In this document: piece after piece, positions 50,900 to 60,513 of the stretch
Numbering within the stretch: the first letter of the stretch is position 1
Layout of the letters: each line of letters begins with the position of its first letter
Assembly (NCBI GenBank): GCA_002811675.1
Contig: PDIM01010326.1
Span: forward strand, 16,291-80,290
From: Ichthyosporea sp. XGB-2017a
Taxonomy: Eukaryota > Opisthokonta > Ichthyosporea
Direction of reading: 5' to 3'
DNA: 64,000 bases
Notes under the pieces: generated by a model
Seen by the model: the letters and a program-made list of their open reading frames with translations, nothing else
The model's database searches: none
What the model was told of the DNA's origin: nothing
Made by a program: the position numbers and the translations under genes

Positions 50900-51318
50900 G
50901 TGTAACCCTGCTCCTTTTTTTTTCTGAAGATCCCTCTGCGGGCGCCTATGGCAGCTTACCAAGGAGCCAACACTCCTTGAGCTTACAGTCCAATAACTAA
51001 AATTTGCAAAAAAAAAGAAATAAAATAATAAAAAAAAGAGGAAGTCTTGAAAATTTATTCATAATAGTCCTGGGGTCACCTGAATAGAGGAAAGATTAAA
51101 CCAGCAGGGCACCCTGGATTCTGGAATGTCTTGCTTATTTACGTTGTGCCTCATCACTCCCTCACGAGAAAAAAAAAGGAAACGAAATGGGCCCTACTAC
51201 TGAAAAAGGGAGACTTTTTTTCTTTTTCTTTTTCTTTTTTTTTTTTTCACAAAGTCATTGAATTTGTGGCTCCCTCCATGGGTGTTGTAACTTGTAAAGG
51301 ATCTTTGGCGGAATAATC
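50900..51318. other. Intergenic region with T tract
   Basis: Contains AATAAAATAATAAA near 51018, the likely 3' end of the secreted orphan, and a T-rich run near 51215-51250. No gene is seen. Confidence 0.45.
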
Positions 51319-52094
51319 ATGAACCTATACAATATCGCTGTACTTCTGTGCCTGGCACTCTTGTTGGTCTCTCCAACAGCAGATGCATTCCCCAGAAATA
51401 CTTCCCTGCGAGGGGATTTGGAAAAACTAAAGGATGATGTGAATTTCTGAAGGGATACGACTCTGTGGATCTTCAAAGTAACTCCTCGGGGACTTTGGGG
51501 AAACAGAGACAACAGAAGGAGTTGGGGCTGATTATCAATCTCGTGCACAATGTCGCTCGTGTGATTGATAATACGACCAACTCCACCTCTTCCTTGACTC
51601 ACAGCCACACGGGAGAACATCCTCCGCTCTCTTTGGACGAGGTGGACAGCAGAGCAACAGGAGGATATACCAATGAGACAACTCCAGTTAAATTAACCGC
51701 CTTTTCCTCTGAGGACCAGTCTCAGACAGTATCTGGAAATAGCACCAACAGAACACGAGCAGAGATACTCAAAAGTTTGAATTCCACTGCTGTCAACGCA
51801 ATCAATTCTCACATTTCTTCCTGGTCGACGTACTATCTCAGATTATCGCTATTGAAACATGACTTGATTGGCGCTAAATTTCTCTCAGGAATGGGAGGAA
51901 TGGCGTTATTTCATGCGCTGTTCAATGCTACGAAGAAGAGTCATAATGAGGCGTCTCTTCCAAGCACCCCCGCAGACCGTCGTAGAGGAGCAAATATTAT
52001 GGGGAGGATTTGGCAAGAACTTATCAATTTTTTCACAGGAAGAAGACCTGGAAGAAGACTACCCGAAACAGGAACCGGAAATACTGAACAAGAT

Positions 52095-52274
52095 AATCCA
52101 AACGAAGAGGGTAGTCCAAACGAAGAGGGTAGTCCAAACGAAGAGGGTAGTCCAAACGAAGAGGGTAGTCCAAACGAAGAGGGTAGTCCAAACGAAGACG
52201 GTAGTCCAAACGAAGAGGGTAGTCCAAACGAAGACGGTAGTCCAAACGAAGACGGTAGTCCAAAAGAAGAACAT
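52095..52274 (+). repeat. 18-bp tandem repeat, ten units
   Basis: Ten in-frame copies of 18 bp encode SPNEEG with E/D variation (SPNEDG in three). The first and last units are degenerate (NPNEEG, SPKEEH). The repeat lies just after the basic RRLP segment of family member 1 and is absent from the other two members, so it is a recent expansion. Confidence 0.95.
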
Positions 52275-54921
52275 ATCTTTCAAGTACAGAGCAACCAGGA
52301 ACATGAACATGCACAAGACGTCATGCAAGCGGAGTTGAAATATGAACTTAAAATGAACAGAATTAAAGAATATTTTATAAATCGAATCTACCAACAAGCT
52401 GGAGACACTGCAATGGCACAAATGACCAGTGAAGCAGAACAACAACTATCAAGTCTCGTGCGACAAATTCAGTTTGAAGAAGAGCCAGGTGTGTCTTCGA
52501 GTGGTTATACTTTAAAGAAACAGCGCCTTCTTGAACTGCGAGCAAAGCTATTGAATGGTAAGATTGACGCACCCATCTTAAATGCTCTCGGTAAAGCTCT
52601 GGATAATCCACAAGAGACTGTCCAGGCAATGGTGCAGAATCTTCAGCAGCAGCCACTTGAAAGTGAAGAAGACAACAGGGAGCCAATTCCTTCAGTGCAG
52701 TCAGTCTTACAAACTCTTCCACAAGAAGCTGAGAGGGTAGTAGAACTCACAAAAAGTTTGTATGGATTTCCTCCAACACACCGCTTTGGAGAAGCCAAGG
52801 GGAATCTTCCAGAAGATATGTTAACAAGTAAAAATGCTTTACCATCCATGGACAAAATTCCTTCCTTAGTAACCCAAATGGGCATTCTCTCAACACTTGA
52901 CAATCCGTCCGATTTGATTCAGAAGCAGTTAGCTCAAGTGGATGCCACTTTAAAAGATTATACATTAGCAGCAAAGAGATCTAATATCAATGGCTGCATG
53001 GAAATGTATCTGTCGACTCCTTTACAACTGAGTGATAAAGACAGTTCACGAAAATTCTTGAGAAAAATAGCTCAAAACTTAAATGCGCATAAGAAACAAT
53101 ATGACGACGAACTCTTGAAAGGTCGAGGAGCAACCATGCTTCTGGAATACTTAACCTCTCTTAACAGCAATTCTCTCGGGGGTGAATTCGATGTCGCTAT
53201 TGCGTGTCTCTGCCGCGAGAGTTTGCAAGTAATCATGGCTGATGTTTATGACCAGGTGTCTGGTGATTCTTCTTGGTCCCCCACACAACAAGAAATTGCC
53301 TCTTATTTCAAAGGTGCCACCCTTGCGGAATATGTTCAGAGTGTTTCGGTCCAGCAAGAAACTATCAAAGCAATGTGGAAGCGTGTTTTAGCAGAGAAAG
53401 CTAATGGCAATGAGAATGAGGATGTTCGCAGTGCGTTTATTGAGAAGCGCCAAACGGATCCTAAACAAGCAGCCGAATATTTGGTGACTCAATTAGCAAC
53501 CAAAATGAAACAAGAGTTTCTCGAGCAGATTGTCGTTAATTTCAATGGTGAAAGCCCGGCTGAAGATGATGAATATGATGGTGAAGCTTCTGCAGAGAGC
53601 AATGAGAAGCTGGTGCTGGAAACAAGTGATGGTACGTTGGAAGACTTCGGGGCTTTTTTGGGGAATTTTGTTAGGGGGTGTAACCACGCCTCGCAAGCTA
53701 TCGGACAGGTGTTTTTTGCTTATAATCTATTGGATGACCAGCGTCTTCTTGATTTGGTCGATGTTGACAAGCCTAGCTATGAAAAATATTGCAATTCTAT
53801 AAAAGAATATGTTCTCGAGCATGTTCAGTTTGATTTTAATAACGATGTAAAGCCGAAAGAATTAGTTACCATGCTACAAATGACCTTGGAGAGTATTAGA
53901 GGTACAGCTGTGGCCATAGCATTTAAATTACAAATAGGAGAGGAACCTAAATCGCAAGATCTGTTACCAGATTTGGTGCTTTTGAAAGTTAACGCACTTT
54001 CCGCTGCTGTTACTGCTACAAAAGACTTGACTAAAGATATTCTGCGTTTAACCCAACCTAGAATGAACGCAGTCGCTAAAACAGCATTGGAGCAAGTGGC
54101 GCAGCTTTCCAGCGATACAGAGGGAACAAATCCAGAAGACCAACAGGCTTTTCAAGTAACCAAGAGCGATGCTGTTGCATTTTTTTCATTGGGAAGTACT
54201 GTAAGTCAAAGTACCCGTGTTGAAGATGTTTGGCGCAATGCCGTTAATGAATTATTAGTTGAGGCTGATGTACACGCAGCAGTAATTGGGATTCAATATT
54301 ACAAGAGTGAGAATTATGATGAGATATCTCGTGTCTTGAAGACACGCGCAAACAAAGCCACCAGTGATATCCGCTCTTCCTTTCGCGATTTCACAAGGAC
54401 ACTCCTTAAATACGCACTTGAACAGTCGGAGGACACCAGATTTTGGTCGCAAGCAGATATTGATGGAATCAGCACGCTCGTGTCCATTCTTCAACCAGAC
54501 CCGATAACTGCCATGAAGATAGTCGACGCCATCCTTTTAGAGAACCTATATTTGAACTACAAGCTAGTACTCGCTGAGAGAGAAAATATCATTGCAAAGC
54601 ACACTTCTGCGTTGAAGGAGAATGTGAAAGAAGAGTTTTGGAAAAATGTCCATTTGAAAGCCGTTGATGAAGCCGGTGAAAAGGTAGCGGAGCAGTTTAA
54701 ACAAGTTGGTGAATTAATTCAAAGCCATGCATTGGAGAGAATCAATGAGCTGATGAAAAGCCCGGAATTGTTACAGCAAAACAAGGGTGATGGGGGTTTA
54801 AAGGAAATGGAACGTTTCTTATCAGAATCACATACAGTAAGAGTTAAAAATTTTCTTGAGGACACGTGGAGAAGCCAGCTTCCCCTAACTCTTCAGAGTC
54901 CGAGCCTTCCGAGGATTATAA

Positions 54922-54946
54922 ACCTATCCCTGAGCTAGGGATAGGT
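54922..54946 (+). other. Perfect 10-bp hairpin near the gene end
   Basis: ACCTATCCCT and its exact reverse complement AGGGATAGGT flank a GAGCT loop. It straddles the TAG that ends the long frame of family member 1. It may be incidental, because an alternative frame reads through here. Confidence 0.7.
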
Positions 54947-55095
54947 CCTATCGGCAACAGCCCTATACGTCTTGTAGATGACGTGATTGGAATGCTAGAC
55001 GGAGTTACTCCTCCCTCGTATAGCTGCTGCCTATAACTCGTTGCCTCTTTGCATAGAATAAAGGAAGACGTTAACTTGTTTGAATCTCTTGTAGC

Positions 55096-55119
55096 ATGAT
55101 CACATTAAGGCGTGATCAT
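55096..55119 (+). terminator. 8-bp hairpin followed by T run
   Basis: ATGATCAC, an 8-base loop, then GTGATCAT and TTTTT. It lies 60 bp past the proposed end of family member 1. No role is established for such a structure in a eukaryotic gene end. Confidence 0.4.
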
Positions 55120-55205
55120 TTTTCAAACACAGCGTCTTCAAGAAGTAAGAGTTTATTTTAAATTTTTTTTTTCCTCTTTTTCAAATAAGTAATAGATGCA
55201 TTATC

Positions 55206-55775
55206 ATGCCGAGTGCTACAGAACAACAAGTTGACTCTCTCAAATCAGAGATCACACGGATTGAACTCCTTAAAAGGCCGAGCGAACAGCAAAAACATCT
55301 GCTGGCGCTTCTTAAATCCACTCGGAAAGATTTGGAAGATAAAAACTCACTTTCAGATTCTTCACCCGGTAAGAAATCAACAGCTGGTAAGAAATCAACA
55401 GCTGCAGGTGAGAAATCTGGAACTGATACAATTGATCTCGAAGATGATTCCGCTGTCAAGCTTAGCGCTAGCAATCGCAGGAAAATCTTTGATAATTATG
55501 AGAACAGCATTGTATATGAACACAATGTTGACTTTTCTCGTAAGACTGTTTGTAAGAAAATCTTGGATTACTACAAGCAACTTCAGGAGATGTTTTGCAA
55601 CGAGGATATCGTTGCGGAAGCAGACAAGATTTATTTTGTCAACCGATCCTTGCAAGGTGAAGCAGTTTCTTCAGTCAGAGAAGATATTAGGAAAAAGTGC
55701 AAAACCTTTTCAGAAGCTATCACCATCATTAATAAGGAATTGATTGGTGTTCAGGATGACGTTATGGCATCCCTT
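55206..55775 (+). mobile_element. Retroelement gag-like fragment, N-terminal part
   Basis: From ATG 55206 a 190-codon frame reads a charged N-terminus (ATEQQVDSLKSEITRIELL), a Lys/Ser linker (GKKSTAGKKSTAAG) and a helical region (YKQLQEMFCNEDIVAEADKI, IYFVNRSLQG). After 55775 the sequence turns into the reverse complement of the same gene's later part. It reads like a gag-type structural protein of an LTR retrotransposon, perhaps related to the gypsy element at 46-48 kb, but no zinc knuckle remains to prove it. Confidence 0.6.
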
Positions 55776-56243
55776 CTTGTTTCTTAAACGAAGAGGTGCG
55801 CCGAGGTTTTTCATATGCAGGGTGCTCTCGGAATTGTTCCATAGCCCATGGAACACCAGAGTACTCAAGCATCCTTTCTTTAATTTGCCTGAAGGTCGGC
55901 ACAGACTGACGGCTATGTTTGCTATGGAGAAAGTTCTGAGCATCTGTTGAAAGCCACTTGTCACATCGGAGGAATATTTGCGCCGTTACTGTAGCTGTAT
56001 GCGCTTCCGGTACCATTAGGAGGCGGCGCTCCAATATGTTAAAGAATTTCCGTACCGACATAGTTTTGTCGGGGCTTACTTCCTCAATTGCCTCAAGGGA
56101 TGCCATAACGTCATCCTGAACACCAATCAATTCCTTATTAATGATGGTTATAGCTTCTGAAAAGGTTTTGCACTTTTTCCTAATATCTTCTCTGACTGAA
56201 GAAACTGCTTCACCTTGCAAGGATCGGTTGACAAAATAAATCT
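55627..56243. repeat. Inverted repeat, 149-bp arms, 319-bp spacer
   Basis: Arms 55627-55775 and 56095-56243 are reverse complements with a single mismatch that I can find (ATC ACC against ATA ACC). The near identity points to a recent event. Single strands could fold into a long hairpin. Confidence 0.93.
55776..56243 (-). mobile_element. Retroelement gag-like fragment, later part, inverted
   Basis: The minus-strand frame from 56243 starts with the same 50 residues as the end of the plus fragment (IYFVNRSLQGEAV) and continues past it: MASLEAIEEVSPDKTMSVRK, FLRCDKWLSTDAQNFLHSK, RQIKERMLEYSGVPW. Together the two fragments cover more of one gag-like protein than either alone. The fragment is fused at 56241-56243 to family member 2. 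Confidence 0.65.
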
Positions 56244-58664
56244 CCATCCCCTCCAGCACCAGTTCCCCCTCCCAGACCCCAGTAACGCACAGACACAGAC
56301 ACAGACCCCTGCTCCTGTACACGTAGACAATACAGCCCACGCTGCACCTCAGACTCTGACCCTTCCTTCGCAGAGGACCATCTCCTCTGCAGCCCCTGCC
56401 CCTGAGGAAGACGCCAATCCATTTTTACGAAGACGAGGCCGCAACAGGCGAGGCCAATGCCTTTTATGCTTATTACTACGGAGGAGAGGTCAACAGAAAA
56501 TTCAAAAGCAGGTCAAGGAGCCTGAAAAAAGAGTGCCCCTGGGTGAGCTGCAATTTCTGCATGCCGCAGAAAGTTCTTTTCAAGCTAACCCACATGATAG
56601 GGAACAGATAGAGGACAGGTGTTTGGAAAGCTCCACTATTATGTTAGAAAGGGCCACTGCAAAAGAAAGTATGAACCAGAAAGAGTTAGCACTGTACCAG
56701 AAGATTCATGCGCTTCTCGGAGATGAAAGCGTGGCTGCTCTTAAAATCGAGTTAGCAAGAAAAATGCCTGCAGATACGCTACAATATTTGGCTCTGACAG
56801 GTTTATCAAAGGAGGATCTTCTTCGTGTTATTATTCAGGGAAATGGAGGTGATGATGCCAATCAGCAAAGCCCTGTATCTCTACTCATTGCCAATGATCA
56901 AAAGGTTGATCAGGTTGTGCCAACTATAAGAGACATGTTTGGTATGTTTCAATCGCAACCAAATGACGGACAGCTTGAAGAATACTTATATGAGATTAAG
57001 CAAGGATCGCAAATGCTCGCAAAATGTATGTTTGAAACATTCGGATATCCGCGAACCTCTGCTTCTGCTCGATACGAAGTTAACAGTGAGTTTGAAGCTA
57101 AAGGAAAATTTGAACAAGCTTTTTTTGAGTTGCGCAAGCAAACACAAGAATTCTTGCGAAGAACATATCTACAAGAGTTCAACAAAGCCCCCAATAGCAT
57201 AAGGGACGAAAGTGGGGAGGTGAAGTCTGACGTTCAAACTGAAATTTCAAATATGGTCAAAGCAGTTGGAGATGGAATTATCGCCAATACCGGAGAACCT
57301 CCAAAGATGTTTGAAATCTTGCAAGCTTCATTTCAAAATACTTTTAAGCACAATTTACTGAGGGCACTGGACTCGGCATTTGAAACGGGAAGCAGCTATG
57401 GCCACCCAGAAATTAAGATAGACAAACTGTCTACATCGCTTGCCTCTGTTGGAAAATTTGTGCGAATTAGCTTAATAACAACGTACCACGATCTTATAGG
57501 ACCACTTCAAGCGTCAGTAAAGAAGAGAGAAAATTTGCAGACGCAGGAAGGCAACCAACCAAAAGTGGAATTTCTTGAAGAAATATTTGTTCGTGCGAAA
57601 CTTAATACGAGAGTGCTTGATCTGCCTGTGGATCCCAGGGTGGATCCCTCAAGTCCCTCGGCAGACACCACAACTAGAGATTTTATTTTTGAGTACTTTG
57701 AAACTCAAATAATTGAGAGGACAAGGAGAGTAGTGGATACTGTCAAAGCTACAATACAATTACCTCCAGAGCAGAATCAAAGAAAAATTCCTGATGGTGT
57801 TGCAGACTTGTTCGTTGCACAAGTGATTCCAGAGGATGAAAAAGACAGAAGCGTAGACTAAACATTCAAAGGAATCAATCGGGCTTTCAAAATCGTTGAG
57901 CAAAAACAAGGACAAGAAGGTGTTCTTCCAGGAAGTGAAGAGGCAATACGATTAAAAGAAGATATTGATCAAGTGCAAGAGCACGTTAATGATAAAAGGA
58001 CAAGTGCCTCGAGATATGCAGTCGCAGAACTCCTAGAAGTTATCTATCCTGAGAATCCACAATTAGTGCGGCAGTTATCTGAAGCGATTTCATCACTGAC
58101 ACCGGAAGCGCGAGTAGCTCTTAAAGCAACGTCTTTGATATTCGCACCAGAGGAAGTCGAAGGGGAGGGGGCTTTTAATACCAAATACAATGAGGTGATT
58201 CAGAAACCACAAGAGAACCCAGACGAATTTGTTAAAGATGAAATTGCGAATGTTGCCTTGGATATTAAAAGAGGTCGAAGCAGAGGTGCAGATGAAGTAC
58301 AAATTCGGTTTATTAAACCATTTATTAAAGAAGCAAAACAATTTATAGAACTTCGAAGTACTCCAGAGGCAACAGAATTGCTTGATTCTTTTATGGAGGA
58401 GCCCTGAGTTTTGTAGGAAAGCAGCTGCAAGATGATCATTTGAAGCGCATGCAAGCTGCTATGGAGCAAGAGGAACAGGAAAATCAGCAAAGCAGCAATG
58501 CTCCTGAAAATCAACCAAGTAACCAAGAAGGATCATCACCAGACGGAGTGAAGATAGAAAACAGGGAAGATGAGGGTCATATTGAACACGGTGATGAGGA
58601 AGGAGGATATAAGAGTAATACTGAAAGACAAGAAGAAGAACAAGTGAGCCGGGGGAGGAAGTAG
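56241..58664 (+). pseudogene. Large secreted family member 2, pseudogene
   Basis: The signal peptide and N-terminal region present in member 3 are missing: the gene is joined to the inverted gag fragment at 56241. A 7-bp insertion at about 56276-56282 shifts the start of the homologous region. The main frame matches member 3 (KMPADTLQYL, SLLIANDQKVDQVVPTIR, and SASRYAVAELLEVIYPENPQ) but is cut by TAA 57859-57861 in an otherwise continuous frame, then by a frameshift near 58400, after which SNTERQEE matches the end of member 3. Three independent lesions make this a clear pseudogene. Similarity to member 3 is moderate except in a block of near identity at 56241-56471. Confidence 0.88.
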
Positions 58665-60221
58665 ATTAAAACCATTCCCTGATTAACTCTGCTACGCTGG
58701 CTGTTGTGGTTAAATAGAGGTGCTCATAGTAACGCTAATTTATTTCATGTTGGGGACTTGTTTAGTCATTGAGCCAAACATAACTGTTAACTGATCTACC
58801 TTTAGTCATTTTCTTTTTATTCTATCCATCGTTTCTATATAATTAAAGCCCTTCGTTATGCCATCAAGGGTCATCCAGAGCCCAAAGGTGAAGGAATTAC
58901 TTTGGGATATTGCATTGCGTAACTCGATCATAGACTTGAAGTCATCATAGTGGTGCTGGCTTCAGATTTCAGAAAGATACTAAAAAACCTTTTATCCATG
59001 GTGCCCGAAGGCACCAACGTATTTGCCTCCATTTCCCTCACACGAAAAAGCACCAGTTAAACCGTAAACGTGGATAAAGCTGGTTGTCATTCGCATCGTC
59101 CCTCACAATGAAAACGAAATATGTTGTAGCTGGTTTTGGCAGTGGAGTTGCCCTACTAAATACCTTTCAAGAGGAAATGGATGACTCCGGCGAACTAAGC
59201 AAGATGAGTCTAGCCTTGTTAAATTTGGCACGAAAGGTTTTTATGACAGTCGTTTCCGCTACGGGTTCTTTCCAGAGGCCACTCCTTGCTAGTTCACAAC
59301 TTCTCTCCACACGCCCTTCGTGTTACTAGCTGTCCGCTGAGGGGCCTGTTTTTTGCTTTGCATGCAAGAGAGTTACCAAGCAAAAATTGACTCACAGAAC
59401 AGTGTGATAGTAATTTTACTTGCCAAGCTTTGATTTCTTTGTACATCAACTGGAATCTTTCATTCTCTGGTCAACCATTTCACGATTGCCTCATTTCACG
59501 ATTGCCTCGTGGGCATATCCAACCGCATTGAACCAACGCTATATGACAATGCGTGTCCTTCTCTCCTATCCAAAATCTCAATGAGTAATCATATCTGCCA
59601 CTTTAATACGCCAACACCAGCACCCATCGTGAATGGTCTATGGTCTATTGCCGTAGGCGCCTGAGAGTGTGAATGATACGCCTTTGAGTAGCTTACCAAA
59701 GACCCCCGAGAGTGACACACCTACAATAACTTTTAACACAGGCGGGCCGCGGGCGGCTTGTATGGTCCAGTGTTGGAGAAGCCCCGGAATGTGAAGGACA
59801 CACCTCTGACTGCTTAGAAGAAGGTGCCTGGTCTTGTGGCAAGTGTGAGGAGAGTCATTGTAAACCGTAAGTGATTGCTGGAGCGAAACTCATTACCAAT
59901 GCAGACAATGGAAAGCATGAGAATGCATTTTGCTCAGATGGCCAATCTTTTTGAGGAATTTGTGTATTTGGTATGTGTATTGGAGTTAAGCGGCTGTTCT
60001 GTAGGTGTGGATGTACTTTAGGTCGGGCTATATAGAAGGGAGAAGCAATAAATTATATTTACAGCATCCTATCTTAAAATCTCAAACTCCAACCGTTTAT
60101 ATAGGGAAAAGACTCATTATTACAGTAGTCCCGAGAAGTCATCCCAATTCCGAGGACCCAATAATTCCTCCCTTCACTTTCACGTTTGCATAGACCATAA
60201 GAAATTCCAATTATGTATGGG

Positions 60222-60261
<40 letters not shown>

Positions 60262-60513
60262 CTCTTTTTTTCCGCGTGTTTGGAGTGAAAATAATTCTGG
60301 CAGACGGCAGTACAGATTTTGTGTGCAATTTTTTATGGTTGTCACTACTCACTTGTCAGTTGTCAGGGAGTTATTTATTCCTGCAATAGTTCATTATTTT
60401 ATTCAAAAAACAAAAAACCTCCAAAATGGCCTCCGAGAGGAGCCAAATCTAAAGCGCTGATCGTCAGAATTTTTTTTATAAGCATCAGTTTACTTTCAAC
60501 TCGTTAAACAGCT
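58665..60513. other. Intergenic region between family members 2 and 3
   Basis: About 1.85 kb with no credible gene. ORFs at 59084-59329 and 60005-60193 lack protein-like features. A short direct repeat (ATTTCACGATTGCCTC, twice) occurs near 59478-59510. The 39-T tract is listed separately. Confidence 0.45.
60223..60261 (-). repeat. Run of 39 T (poly-A on minus strand)
   Basis: An uninterrupted T run. It could be slippage or the tail of a retrotransposed sequence inserted on the minus strand. I found no clear target duplication. Confidence 0.9.

Larger units (their letters stand above)
51319..55036 (+). pseudogene. Large secreted family member 1, two apparent frameshifts
   Basis: A signal peptide (MNLYNIAVLLCLALLLVS) opens at 51319 but its frame ends at a TGA near 51448. 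The main reading frame (51438-54940) continues immediately for about 1160 codons with no intron consensus between them. One missing base in AATTTC would join them. A second shift near 54862 leads from an implausible tail to a protein-like one (YKPIPELGIG...) ending at TAA 55036. Both shifts are in the same direction. The protein has N-glycosylation sites, SLLKHDLIGAKFLSGMGG, a basic RRPGRRLP, a NEEGSP repeat and long amphipathic helices. It is related to the members at 56241 and 60514. It could be a pseudogene or a gene with two base errors. The function is unknown. Confidence 0.65.

Noticed and set aside
52033-52445. Minus-strand ORFs opposite the NEEGSP repeat
   Set aside because: They are shadows of an 18-bp repeat on the other strand; repeats that avoid stops give long frames in several readings.
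59084-59329. 81-codon ORF between family members 2 and 3
   Set aside because: No features beyond chance openness; nothing links it to the family.
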